Shown: piece after piece, positions 10,279-18,475 of the stretch
How the letters are laid out: the number at the start of each line of letters is the position of its first letter
Position numbering within the stretch: the stretch's first letter is position 1
From: JAKAVN01 sp963734845
GTDB taxonomy: Bacteria; Desulfobacterota; Binatia; Binatales; Binataceae
Assembly: GCA_963734845.1 (NCBI GenBank)
Contig: CAVTIS010000017.1
Coordinates: forward strand, 1-64,000
DNA length: 64,000 nt
Reading direction: 5' to 3'
The notes under the pieces: model-generated
Databases searched by the model: none
What the model was told of the DNA's origin: nothing
The model's input: the letters and a program-made list of their open reading frames with translations, nothing else
Translations under genes and position numbers: made by a program

Positions 10279-10923
10279 CTACCAGTAGCGGACGCGGCCG
10301 ACGTCGGTGTGCACGAAGTCGGAACTGGGATAGTAGCCGACGCCGCCGCCGCGCATCGCGAGCGCCACCCGATGCAGTTGATCGAGCGTGCGTCCGGGGA
10401 CGCGCCAGTCGAGCGCGAGGCCGTCCACGTGCAGGCTGTGATGCGCGACGCCGTCGCTGCGCGCCGCCAGCATCGCATTGGTCTGGGCCGTGCGGTAGCC
10501 GGAGATGATTTCGACCTCGGCGTCGGTGCGGAGCTGGTGGCGAATCGCGGTCACGAGGTCGAGCAGCGCGGGACTCATCGGCTTAACAACGTTCTGGCGG
10601 TAGTCGCGCAGGATGTAATCGATCTCGGCGAGCGCCTGTGGGATGTAGCGTCCCTTTTCGTAATAGACGATGTCGAGTTTCTCGCTGGTGTGCAGATTGT
10701 AGAACTTCAGGTGGCGCGGCTTTGCAGGTGCGGTCAGCATCGCGAGCGCGCTCGCCGGCGCGAGGCTCGCGGTCGCGGCGGCGACGCCGGCGATCCTAAG
10801 AAAGCGGCGGCGGTCGATTGAAGAAGGCTGCGAGAGTTGTTGCAGGGGCCATTGCGCGGGCGAGTCTGAGGCGACGACGTCGGGCGCCCCATCAATTGCG
10901 GTTGGTGCTTTGGCATGTCCCAT
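10279..10923 (-). CDS. DUF882 / YcbK-like peptidase M15 family protein, Tat-exported
   Basis: A 214-residue protein with a twin-arginine signal (DRRRFLRIAGVAAATA at about residues 36-51) followed by a DUF882/M15_3 domain. The domain shows the zinc-site pattern of this family: SGYRT, then HSLHVDGLALDWRV (His and Asp ligands) and a C-terminal FVHTD. Relatives are periplasmic murein-associated carboxypeptidase-like proteins (YcbK). The domain supports a cell-wall role, but the substrate is not established. The start at 10923 is preferred over GTG 11004 because it gives a normal-length Tat leader. It is transcribed divergently from the DHS-like gene, with a roughly 150-base shared upstream region. 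Confidence 0.8.
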   Translation of the reverse strand: MGHAKAPTAIDGAPDVVASDSPAQWPLQQLSQPSSIDRRRFLRIAGVAAATASLAPASALAMLTAPAKPRHLKFYNLHTSEKLDIVYYEKGRYIPQALAEIDYILRDYRQNVVKPMSPALLDLVTAIRHQLRTDAEVEIISGYRTAQTNAMLAARSDGVAHHSLHVDGLALDWRVPGRTLDQLHRVALAMRGGGVGYYPSSDFVHTDVGRVRYW

Positions 10924-11073
10924 TTCGCGTCCCCGATACTGCCCGTCCACATCCGGCCAGCGCGCTTCATGCTCGACTCTCCGCGTGACGCGGTTGGAGT
11001 CCACCTTGGCTTCGGGTAACTTACACTGTCCAGAGACGCGGCGCTACAGCGCCCGAGCCCGCCTCCGGCGCTG

Positions 11074-12060
11074 ATGAAACTACCCCGGATTCAGCCGATA
11101 ACGCCAATAAATCCGGGCCGTGCGCGCACCCGGCCGCTGTCCTCACTGTCGCGCAAAGTCGACGGCGGCCAGTTCGCCAAGCCGCTTGGCGCAGGCGCCT
11201 CGATACGCCAGTTCATCGCCGCATTGCCCGAGACTTTGGCGGCGGCCGATCTGCGCGAGCTGGCGCGGCGAATCGCGGGGGCGCGGCGCGCCGGGCGGAC
11301 CTTTCTGATGCTGATGGGCGCCCATCCGCTGAAGGTTGGTCTGAGCCCGCTCATCTGCGGGATGCTGCGGGACGGCGTGTTGAGCGCGATCGCGACCAAC
11401 GGCGCGGCGATCGTTCACGACTTCGAGTTCGCCTTCGCGGGGCGCACCTCAGAAGATGTCGCGGCCGGGCTCGCCGATGGCAGCTTCGGTATGGCCGAGG
11501 AAACGGGCGCGTTCCTCAATCGCGCGGCGCGCCTCGCCGCCGAAGAGAACAGGGGGCTCGGCGAAGTGGTTGGCCGCGAAATTGTCCGGGCGCGCCTGCG
11601 CTACCGCGACGCCAGCATCTTTGCCGCCGCCTATCGGGCGGGAGCGCCGGCGACCGTGCACGTGGCGCTTGGCGCCGACATCATCCATATGCATCCGGCG
11701 GCCGACGGTGGCGCGATCGGCAAGACCACGATGGCGGACTTCCATCGGCTGGCCGCTGTGGTCGCGACGCTGGGGCGCGGCGTGGTGCTCAACCTGGGCT
11801 CGGCGGTGGTGATGCCGGAGGTTTTTCTCAAAGCGCTCAACCTCGCGCGCAACCTCGGCCGCCGCGTCGAAGGCGTGTGCGCGGCCGACATGGATTTCAT
11901 CCGCCAGTATCGCCCGCGGATCAACGTGGTCGAACGACCGACGGCCGGCGACAAGGGAGCACGCGGAATCGCGCTCACGGGCCATCACGAGATCATGTTT
12001 CCGCTGCTCGCCGCCGCGATCCGCGAGGAACTTGCGCGGCCGGCGCGCCGGCGTGGCTGA
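11074..12060 (+). CDS. Deoxyhypusine synthase-like protein
   Basis: A 328-residue protein whose middle resembles the NAD-binding fold of deoxyhypusine synthase. The segment HPLKVGLSPLICGMLRDGVL is followed by AIATNGAAIVHDFEFAFAG and SEDVA, corresponding to the family's G-H-x-x-K-x-G-L-S-P and N-G-A-x-x-I-H-D-F-E motifs. The C-terminal part has VALGADIIHMHP, then a Gly-rich stretch and LNLGSAVVMPEVFLKA. I do not see the C-terminal lysine motif that forms the enzyme intermediate in true DHS. Bacteria lack eIF5A, so this is more likely a divergent NAD-dependent enzyme (some bacterial DHS homologues act on polyamines) than a hypusine enzyme. The next gene starts 12 bases downstream, suggesting an operon. 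Confidence 0.65.
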   Translation: MKLPRIQPITPINPGRARTRPLSSLSRKVDGGQFAKPLGAGASIRQFIAALPETLAAADLRELARRIAGARRAGRTFLMLMGAHPLKVGLSPLICGMLRDGVLSAIATNGAAIVHDFEFAFAGRTSEDVAAGLADGSFGMAEETGAFLNRAARLAAEENRGLGEVVGREIVRARLRYRDASIFAAAYRAGAPATVHVALGADIIHMHPAADGGAIGKTTMADFHRLAAVVATLGRGVVLNLGSAVVMPEVFLKALNLARNLGRRVEGVCAADMDFIRQYRPRINVVERPTAGDKGARGIALTGHHEIMFPLLAAAIREELARPARRRG

Positions 12061-12072
12061 GGAAAACCTCCG

Positions 12073-12522
12073 ATGTGCCGTCGCCTGGTACTGCTCATGG
12101 CATTGTTTGTTGGTATTCCAAGTCTGGCCCGAAGCGCGCCGCCATCCGCGAAAGACGAGGATGCTATTGTAGCTTCAGTGCAAAAAGCCGTCGTTCGGGC
12201 GCTAGACTACAAACAGGGAGAGCGCGCGAGCCTGATGGACGCGAAGCCTGACTTCACGGCGGATGGCTGGAAAGAATTTATGAAAAGAATGGACGGATGG
12301 CTCGACGCGAAAGGCGCCCCTCTGGGCAGCCAGCGTTTCACCCCGTTGGGTGCCGCCGTGGTGAAGAGCCGAGAGGACGGGGTCATTCGCCTGAGCATCC
12401 CCGGGACGCTCGAGCAGCGTCAGAACGCATCGAGAACAACTTACCGAGTCACAGTTGACGTTCAGTTGGTTGGGAGCCTGATGAAAATCGAGCATCTGGA
12501 ACCGCTCACGGGTGGCGCCTAG
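12073..12522 (+). CDS. Small secreted protein of unknown function
   Basis: A 149-residue protein with a clear Sec signal (CRRLVLLMALFVGIPSLARS, then A-P-P after likely cleavage). The mature part of about 125 residues mixes charged helices (AKDEDAIVASVQKAVVRALD) with a C-terminal beta-rich half (TYRVTVDVQLVGSLMKIEHL), the look of a small NTF2-like or periplasmic accessory fold. No motif allows naming. It starts 12 bases after the DHS-like gene and probably shares its transcript. Lower GC than its neighbours is noticeable. Confidence 0.7.
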   Translation: MCRRLVLLMALFVGIPSLARSAPPSAKDEDAIVASVQKAVVRALDYKQGERASLMDAKPDFTADGWKEFMKRMDGWLDAKGAPLGSQRFTPLGAAVVKSREDGVIRLSIPGTLEQRQNASRTTYRVTVDVQLVGSLMKIEHLEPLTGGA

Positions 12523-12636
12523 GTCGGATTTGTAACCGAACTTATTATAATCGGACTGTTCTAGCTGGACCGTGGAAGACGACTTCGCAACTCCTGACTC
12601 TCACCTGGAACTCGTGCGCCAGCGGCGGAGCTGACG

Positions 12637-13521
12637 ATGCCGCGTAGCGCGACCGGCCGCTCAAGCAGCGCCGCCCCTCCGATCGCGATTCTCACCGACT
12701 TTGGCTATCGCGACCATTACGTGGGCGCGATGAAGGGCGCGATCGCGTCGATCGCGCCCGGCGCCCCGCTAATCGACATCACCCACGGCGTGCCGGCGCA
12801 ATCGATCACGGCCGGCGCACTCGCGCTCGCGCAAAGCTGGCGGCTCTTTCCGCCGCGGACGATTTTCCTGGTGGTAGTGGACCCCGGCGTCGGCACGTCG
12901 CGGTTGGCGGTGGCGGTGCAGACGCGCGCCGGAGCGCGCTTCGTCGGTCCCGACAATGGCGTGCTCTCACTGGCGTTGGAGGAGGCGGGGGCGTTGCGTG
13001 CGGTCGAGTTGCGAGCGCCGCGGTACCGGCTTGCGCGCGTCAGCGCAACCTTTCACGGCCGCGACATTTTTGCGCCCGCCGCGGCGCATCTGTGGCGTGG
13101 GGTCAAACTCGAGGCGCTGGGGCCGCGGGTGCGCGACGGCCTGGCGCATCTGGAGCTGGCGGAGCCGCGCGAAGGGGTAGAGGAGCTGCGCGGCGAAGTG
13201 CTCTATACCGACGGCTTCGGCAATCTCGTGAGCAACATCGGACGCGACGCACTGGCGCGTTTCGAAGCGCGCTTTCCCGCTATGCGCCTTTCCGTTAGGA
13301 TCGGTACGAGCGCGCCGATGGAGATACTTCAGGCGTACGGCGACGCCCGCAAAGGTGTTCCTCTCGCTACGTTTGGCAGTTTCGAGTTGCTGGAAATTGC
13401 CGTGCGCGACGGCAGCGCCGCCGCGCGTTTTGCGGCGGGGCCGGGCTTTTTGGTAACCGTCCGCCCGCGGCGACGTACGGCTCGTCATGAACCATCGGCG
13501 CTGAACCCCGGCGCAAAATAA
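12637..13521 (+). CDS. SAM hydrolase / DUF62 family (S-adenosyl-L-methionine hydrolase, adenosine-forming)
   Basis: A 294-residue protein of the SAM-dependent halogenase/hydroxide adenosyltransferase family. Diagnostic blocks are ILTDFGYRDHYVGAMKG near the N-terminus (metal/substrate Asp), DITHGVPAQSI, VVVDPGVGT, VGPDNGVLS, FHGRDIFAPAAAHL and the C-terminal domain block YTDGFGNLVSNI. Members without halogenase activity hydrolyse SAM to adenosine and methionine, and nothing seen here suggests halogenation. The product may lower the SAM pool or act as a SAM sensor. The gene stands alone between the secreted protein and the M50 protease, with a 32-base gap to the latter. Confidence 0.88.
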   Translation: MPRSATGRSSSAAPPIAILTDFGYRDHYVGAMKGAIASIAPGAPLIDITHGVPAQSITAGALALAQSWRLFPPRTIFLVVVDPGVGTSRLAVAVQTRAGARFVGPDNGVLSLALEEAGALRAVELRAPRYRLARVSATFHGRDIFAPAAAHLWRGVKLEALGPRVRDGLAHLELAEPREGVEELRGEVLYTDGFGNLVSNIGRDALARFEARFPAMRLSVRIGTSAPMEILQAYGDARKGVPLATFGSFELLEIAVRDGSAAARFAAGPGFLVTVRPRRRTARHEPSALNPGAK

Positions 13522-13553
13522 CTACGGGCGTAAAGAAATACGCAAAATAAATC

Positions 13554-14648
13554 ATGGCTGATTCCACCGCCCACGACGAGTCGCAAGTCTTAACCGACAT
13601 CCCGCGCATCACGCCCGCGCCGGTTTACGAGCCCGAAGTAGTCGCGCCCACGCGCGCGCGGCCGTCCGGCGTTACCCGGGTGCACGTCGTACTGTTCCTC
13701 CTGACCCTGCTGACCACCACGATGGCCGGGGCGGACATGGCGGGCGCGTACGTGTCGCTGGCGCATCCGTTTGCGACCTTTGGCAACCTCGCCGCGGGTC
13801 TGTCCTTCTCGATTCCTTTGATGATGATCCTTTTCGCGCACGAGATGGGGCATTACCTGGTGGCCCGGCGTAACAACGTGGACGTCAGCCCGCCCTATTT
13901 CATCCCGGCGCCGTTGCCGTCGGTCTTTTTCATCGGCACCTTCGGCGCGTTCATCCGGATGCGATCGCCGGCGCGCACGCGGCGCGTGATGTTCGACATC
14001 GGTGCGGCGGGGCCGTGGGCCGGAGCGGTGCTCGCGGTGTTGGCCGTGGCTATCGGGTTGAAACTCTCTGACGTGTCGGCGCTCGACACGTCCGGGGGCG
14101 GACTTCAGCTTGGCAATTCGATCCTGTTCTGGGCGCTGTCGTACGCGATGCTCGGTGTCGATCCCAATTCGGTCAATGTGAATCTCCATCCGGTCGCGTT
14201 TGCCGGATGGATCGGACTGTTGGTAACGACACTCAACCTGCTCCCGGTCGGCCAGCTTGACGGCGGCCACGTGGTCTACGCGTTGTTTGGCCGCTGGCAT
14301 CGGACGATTGCGCGCCTGTTCATCGTGGCGTGCGTAATGATGGTGGCGGTGCCGCTGCTCATGGGCTCGGCATACTGGGGCGGATGGCTTTTCTGGGTGG
14401 TGTTCCTTTTCTTCCTTGGCCTGGGGCATCCGGCAACCGTCGATGCGGATACGCCGCTTGATTCGAGGCGGAGGGCGTTTGCGTGGGCGACCATCGTGCT
14501 GTTCCTCGTGACCTTCAGTCCGGTCCCGGCATGGTACGCCGAGGGGAATCAGAACCCGCAGGAGCAGCCCGGGGACAAAACCTACAGCGTCGTTTATCAT
14601 TCAGCGCCGCCGCGACTGCCCGCCTCGGTGCGGCTCAAAGGACTCTGA
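13554..14648 (+). CDS. Site-2 protease-type membrane metalloprotease (peptidase M50)
   Basis: A 364-residue multi-pass membrane protein. The zinc motif is HEMGH at 96-100 inside a hydrophobic helix and the third ligand motif is PVGQLDGGH at about residue 228. At least six hydrophobic segments are visible (for example 43-62, 80-95, 150-170, 200-225, 255-290, 305-325). The compact layout without PDZ resembles the cyanobacterial/plant EGY-like M50 branch (PYFIPAPLPSVFFIGTFGAFI is typical of that branch). It would cleave membrane-embedded substrates such as anti-sigma factors, but no such partner is adjacent. It is tightly followed by the dCMP deaminase gene (stop at 14648, next ATG at 14650). 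Confidence 0.9.
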   Translation: MADSTAHDESQVLTDIPRITPAPVYEPEVVAPTRARPSGVTRVHVVLFLLTLLTTTMAGADMAGAYVSLAHPFATFGNLAAGLSFSIPLMMILFAHEMGHYLVARRNNVDVSPPYFIPAPLPSVFFIGTFGAFIRMRSPARTRRVMFDIGAAGPWAGAVLAVLAVAIGLKLSDVSALDTSGGGLQLGNSILFWALSYAMLGVDPNSVNVNLHPVAFAGWIGLLVTTLNLLPVGQLDGGHVVYALFGRWHRTIARLFIVACVMMVAVPLLMGSAYWGGWLFWVVFLFFLGLGHPATVDADTPLDSRRRAFAWATIVLFLVTFSPVPAWYAEGNQNPQEQPGDKTYSVVYHSAPPRLPASVRLKGL

Positions 14649-14649
14649 G

Positions 14650-15132
14650 ATGAGTGGCGGGGGGAAGCGGCCGAGCTGGGATCAGTATTTCATGACGATT
14701 ACGCGGCAAGTTGCCGAGCGCTCGACCTGCCTGCGGGCCAAGGTGGGCGCGGTGATCGTGCGCGACCGCAGCATCCTCGCCACCGGGTACAACGGATCGC
14801 CTGCCGGGATGCCGCATTGCACGGAGGTCGGATGCCTCATTTATGAGTCGCGCACGCCCGACGGCGAAATCGAGCAGAACTGCTGGCGCACCATCCACGC
14901 CGAGATAAACGCGATTACGCAGGCTGCCAAAAATGGCGCCGCGATTCGCGACGCCGACATCTATGTGACTCACACGCCCTGCATCCACTGCCTCAAGGTA
15001 CTCATCAATACCGGCATCCGCACCGTCTACTATGGGCGCGAGTACAAGCTGCATACGGTTGGCGAAGTGCTCAAGCATGCGGCGGTAAAGCTCGTGCAGG
15101 TGGCGCCGGAGGCCGCGGATGTCCCCACCTGA
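14650..15132 (+). CDS. dCMP deaminase family protein
   Basis: A 160-residue zinc deaminase. The HAE motif (IHAEINAI; His83, Glu85) and the PCxxC motif (TPCIHCLKVL; Cys111, Cys114) supply the zinc ligands and catalytic Glu. The segments GYNGSPAGMPHC and REYKLH are typical of dCMP deaminases (ComEB-type), which make dUMP for thymidylate synthesis. The length is normal for the family. It lies 1 base after the M50 gene and overlaps the following HIT gene by 14 bases, so the three are co-transcribed. Confidence 0.9.
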   Translation: MSGGGKRPSWDQYFMTITRQVAERSTCLRAKVGAVIVRDRSILATGYNGSPAGMPHCTEVGCLIYESRTPDGEIEQNCWRTIHAEINAITQAAKNGAAIRDADIYVTHTPCIHCLKVLINTGIRTVYYGREYKLHTVGEVLKHAAVKLVQVAPEAADVPT

Positions 15133-15631
15133 GGGTGGCGAGGGAGCACGCGGCGGCCCCACGGCGCGGCCGTGCGGAATCTGCGCGCTCATCGAGCGAT
15201 GCCGCGCGGGCGCCTTCGCGGATTTCGTAATCGAACTGCCGCACTCGTTCGTAATCCTGGGTGACGCGCAGTTCTATCGTGGCTACTGCGTGGTGCTCGC
15301 AAGGAGCCACGTCGACGAGATTCATCTGTTGCCGTACGCGGAAGCGCGCGCTCTTTTCGACGAGACGGTGGCGGTCGGCCGCGCGATCGCGCTTGCTACA
15401 TCGCCGCTCAAGCTCAATTACGAATGTCTCGGCAATCTCGAACCGCACGTCCACTGGCACGTCTTCCCACGCTTCGAGTCGGACCCGATGCGCGCGGCCC
15501 CGGTATGGATGCGGCCCGAGTCGGAACGCAAAGTGACACTTGAAGATTCCGACCGGCGCGGACTGATCCAGACACTCGCGGCCGAACTGAGCCGCCAGGT
15601 CTCAGGCGCCCGCGTCGCGGCCGGGCGATAA
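15119..15631 (+). CDS. HIT family nucleotide hydrolase/transferase
   Basis: A 170-residue protein with the histidine triad HVHWHVFPR (His110, His112, His114) and an N-terminal CGIC pair that may bind zinc, as in some bacterial HIT proteins. HIT enzymes cleave or transfer nucleoside phosphoramidates or dinucleoside polyphosphates; the precise substrate cannot be read from sequence. It overlaps the dCMP deaminase end by 14 bases, consistent with coupled translation. The first 17 residues are Gly/Pro-rich and may be unstructured. Confidence 0.88.
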   Translation: MSPPEGGEGARGGPTARPCGICALIERCRAGAFADFVIELPHSFVILGDAQFYRGYCVVLARSHVDEIHLLPYAEARALFDETVAVGRAIALATSPLKLNYECLGNLEPHVHWHVFPRFESDPMRAAPVWMRPESERKVTLEDSDRRGLIQTLAAELSRQVSGARVAAGR

Positions 15632-15718
15632 ATCCACGAAATTCGCCAGGTGTCCTTCCCGAAGGCCGTGGATGCTGTTGAGGGGCGGGCGGTGCATCGA
15701 AACTCAACAATCACTTCA

Positions 15719-16006
15719 ATGTCACGCCGGTTAATAACTATCGTCGTGTCGGGCGCTATGACTTTGCTTGCCGCGTGCCAAAACGGCAAAATACCGAACG
15801 AAGGCAGTTATGCGGCGCAGCTTTACATTAATAGATGCGGGCAGTGTCATCAGCCATATAACCCTAGCCTGATGACGGCCACGATGTGGGCGGTGCAGGT
15901 TGATTTGATGCAGGAGCGCATGAAGCAGACCGGATTAACGCCGCTAACCTCGGGCGAGCGCAAGACCATCCTGGACTACCTGAGCAGCAACGCCGGCAGA
16001 CAATAA
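15719..16006 (+). CDS. Small c-type cytochrome lipoprotein
   Basis: A 95-residue protein with a lipoprotein signal (MSRRLITIVVSGAMTLLAAC, lipid-carrying Cys20) and one heme c site CGQCH (Cys40, Cys43, His44). The downstream segment has Met52 or Met56 as candidate distal ligand and a short C-terminal helix (SGERKTILDYLSSNAG) as in small class I cytochromes. It would be anchored in the periplasm as an electron carrier. The internal start at 15719 is chosen because it gives a proper signal; the frame is open up to 15650. No oxidase or maturation gene is adjacent, so its partner is unknown. Confidence 0.75.
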   Translation: MSRRLITIVVSGAMTLLAACQNGKIPNEGSYAAQLYINRCGQCHQPYNPSLMTATMWAVQVDLMQERMKQTGLTPLTSGERKTILDYLSSNAGRQ

Positions 16007-16046
16007 GTGCGGGCGCCTGCGGCTCTGAGGAAGGGGGACCGAAGAG

Positions 16047-16940
16047 ATGGCAGCCCAGGAATTTCGCGTCCAGGAAGAATCCTGGCGAGATCAATTAATC
16101 ACGATCGGATCGAGCGCGTTCTTTCTCATCGTGACCGTCGTTGCGCTATGGGCCCGGCCGCAGTATAGGACCGCGTTCGGATGCTCCATCGCCGCGGCGG
16201 CGTCGTTGTTCCTGGCCTGGACGCTGCTGCGCGAACTGCAAACCCTGCGCAGCCGCAAAAGCTGGCCCGTCATCATCGATGACCACGGGGTCCACTACGC
16301 CAACCCCGGTCAAATTACCTGGGCCGAGATTGGCGGTCTCGAACCGGTGCGCGCCTATCAACGTGTCGATCTCCGCGATACTCAGGGCCGCCTGCGGGTC
16401 AGCCTCCCGTACGAACTCGAGGACGCGCACGAAGTGTTCCAGTTTGTGGCGGACATGCTTTCCGATCGATGGCCGGAGCTATCGCTGCCGCACGTTTTCG
16501 CGCAGGCACTGCCGCGGCGGACGCTGGTGGCTGGAGCGGCGCTAATCGCAGTATTCGGCACTGTGATTTTTCTGATGCGCGGACGCCCGGTGGTTCAGCT
16601 GCTTGGCGCAATTGCGATGGTCCTGCTGCTGGGGGCATTCGCTAGGTGGCGACTTCGCTCGGTGCGCCAGTTGACGGTCGGCAAGCAGGACCTCACGGTG
16701 GTCAGGGGGATGCGGCCGCGCGTGCTCAGCTACGCGGACATCGAGGCCGTAGGCCTGTTCGTGGTGGGCAGCAGGGCCGAGCGCTACCTCGACGTGAAAG
16801 TCACGTTTAGCGACAAGAGCGCGACCTACGTGCTGCCCTGGAACTGCGATCCGTTCGACGTCTACGCGACTGTCAAAGCGGCCTGGGAACGCGGCCGCAC
16901 CGCGTCCGCGGCATCGGCGACGTCCGCCGCCGCCAATTGA
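16047..16940 (+). CDS. Membrane protein of unknown function with two pairs of TM helices
   Basis: A 297-residue protein. Hydrophobic segments lie at about 18-36, 44-62, 157-176 and 182-200, i.e. two helical hairpins. Each is followed by a soluble beta-rich region (for example SWPVIIDDHGVHYANPGQI and QLTVGKQDLTVVRGMRPRVL) reminiscent of repeated bacterial PH-like domains. No catalytic motif is visible. The Ala/Ser-rich C-terminus is low complexity. The gene lies 40 bases after the cytochrome gene on the same strand and may be co-transcribed. Confidence 0.65.
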   Translation: MAAQEFRVQEESWRDQLITIGSSAFFLIVTVVALWARPQYRTAFGCSIAAAASLFLAWTLLRELQTLRSRKSWPVIIDDHGVHYANPGQITWAEIGGLEPVRAYQRVDLRDTQGRLRVSLPYELEDAHEVFQFVADMLSDRWPELSLPHVFAQALPRRTLVAGAALIAVFGTVIFLMRGRPVVQLLGAIAMVLLLGAFARWRLRSVRQLTVGKQDLTVVRGMRPRVLSYADIEAVGLFVVGSRAERYLDVKVTFSDKSATYVLPWNCDPFDVYATVKAAWERGRTASAASATSAAAN

Positions 16941-16961
16941 GCCGGGGGAGCGCGATTAGTC

Positions 16962-17534
16962 CTACTTGATGAGCGGCTGCTGGCCGCCGTCGTAAACAAT
17001 TCGGCCTTCGACCACCGAGGCGAAGTCGGGCAGCCGATGCGTCTGCAGTTTGCCGTCGGGCATGATGTGTCGGACGTCCCATCCGCCGACCGTCATCTGG
17101 TCGGAGACGATTCGCCGATGGCATTGCCACCACAGTCCCTCCGAACACATGATTGCCGTGGGCGAGCGGTCGGCGACTGCCATTAGCTCGTCGAGGCCCT
17201 TCGCAAATTCATCGCTCTCGGTGTAATCCGCGTAAGAGCGGAACCCGGCGACCGTCCATGCGACGTGCGGCGAGTCGGCGCGCTTACCGTGGCGCCTTCC
17301 GCCGAGGCGCTTGAGCCATCGATACTCGATGCCGCCGCGGCCTAGCGCTTCGGCCAACTGCTCCTGGTTGAACTGGGGCCATCGGCGCGAGCCGGGAAAG
17401 GAGCGGATGTCGGCAAGGATCGCGATTGAGTGCTCGCCCAACAGTTCCAGGAAGCGTTCGATCGGATGGGTCGAGTGGCCAACCGTGTAGAGCACCGCCA
17501 GCGGCGGGGTGGTACTTTTTGCAGAGTTCGGCAT
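16962..17534 (-). CDS. DUF488 family protein
   Basis: A 190-residue protein matching DUF488. Characteristic segments are YTVGHSTHPIERFLELL near the start, LADIRSFPGSRRWPQFN, YRWLKRLGG and the Cys/His block MCSEGLWWQCHRRIV. Function of the family is unresolved; the conserved Asp/Arg and Cys/His residues suggest a nucleic acid- or nucleotide-related role. It converges on the preceding plus-strand gene and lies 63 bases downstream of the DUF2182 gene on the same strand. Confidence 0.88.
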   Translation of the reverse strand: MPNSAKSTTPPLAVLYTVGHSTHPIERFLELLGEHSIAILADIRSFPGSRRWPQFNQEQLAEALGRGGIEYRWLKRLGGRRHGKRADSPHVAWTVAGFRSYADYTESDEFAKGLDELMAVADRSPTAIMCSEGLWWQCHRRIVSDQMTVGGWDVRHIMPDGKLQTHRLPDFASVVEGRIVYDGGQQPLIK

Positions 17535-17597
17535 ACCGCGGGCGTCCGATCATGCGACCGCTTTCGAGCCGCTGCTGCGAAGAGAATCGGAACGGAA

Positions 17598-18434
17598 TCA
17601 ACTAAGAGCCGCCAGCGCGAGCCCTGCGGCGATAAGTGCGAACCCCGAAACGGTCGCCAGCGCCTCGCCCCATCGCGTGGCCCGTTCGATCAGTACGAAA
17701 CCCGTCAGCACTGCCACCCACAAAAGATTCATCACGCCCGCGACGAACAGGAGCGCCATCAGCATCCAGCAGCATCCCACGCAGAACGCGCCGTGGCGCA
17801 GACCCATCGCGATTGCGCCGGAGAAACCGTCGCGCCAATGCGTCATCAGAAAGCCGATCGGCGACTGGCAATGCCGCAGGCATTTGCGCTTGAGCGGCGA
17901 CAGTTGATAGGCGCCCGCAAGCGCCAGAATCACCCCGCCGATGAGCGGCGCGACGCGCATCGCACCGGTCAGCATCGCCGCATGATCAAGTGCGGCCTGC
18001 AGCACGGTGGCGACCGCACTGAACGCGGTCCATGCCGCGACGTAGCCGCCGGCGAACAGCCACACCCGCATCCGCGGAGAGGCGCCGCGGCCTTCGGCTA
18101 CGCGTGCGTACATCGCGACCATCGGCGCCGCACTCGGCAGCATCATCGCCACCATCATAACCGCCCACATCAGAAAGGTGAGCCATAACTGCGCCGGGGA
18201 CCAGGGTGACGCCATCGACATCCCGGGCATCGCCGCCATGCCCGCCATGCCCGCCATCCCGGCCATCCCCGACATGCCGTCCATCGCAGCGCCGCCGCCG
18301 GGCGGCATCCGCCAAAGATAGATCCAGGCGAGCACCGAGAGCGCGCCGAGGCCGCCCCAAATGGCGAGCTGATCAGGCAGCCTGAGCGCGCGCGCAACAC
18401 TGCGCGTGTCCGTGGTGGGGATCGCGGAAGCCAT
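17598..18434 (-). CDS. DUF2182 predicted metal-binding membrane protein with Met-rich repeat
   Basis: A 278-residue multi-pass membrane protein of the DUF2182 family (WLTFLMWAVMMVAMMLPSAA and the late segment GAFCVGCCWMLMALLF are typical). Between the first two membrane segments, residues about 50-75 form a Met/Gly/Ala repeat (GMSGMAGMAGMAGMAAMPGM), a sequence type that binds Cu(I) in periplasmic metal proteins. The gene precedes DUF488 and follows the DUF1326 gene on the same strand; DUF2182 and DUF1326 genes are often neighbours. A role in metal handling is inferred from the Met-rich loop and the conserved Cys pair, not demonstrated. At the DNA level the loop is a degenerate tandem repeat and may vary in copy number. 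Confidence 0.85.
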   Translation of the reverse strand: MASAIPTTDTRSVARALRLPDQLAIWGGLGALSVLAWIYLWRMPPGGGAAMDGMSGMAGMAGMAGMAAMPGMSMASPWSPAQLWLTFLMWAVMMVAMMLPSAAPMVAMYARVAEGRGASPRMRVWLFAGGYVAAWTAFSAVATVLQAALDHAAMLTGAMRVAPLIGGVILALAGAYQLSPLKRKCLRHCQSPIGFLMTHWRDGFSGAIAMGLRHGAFCVGCCWMLMALLFVAGVMNLLWVAVLTGFVLIERATRWGEALATVSGFALIAAGLALAALS

Positions 18435-18475
18435 CGTTAGCTTTAAGAGGCGTTACACCTTTCCCGCGTCCGGCG

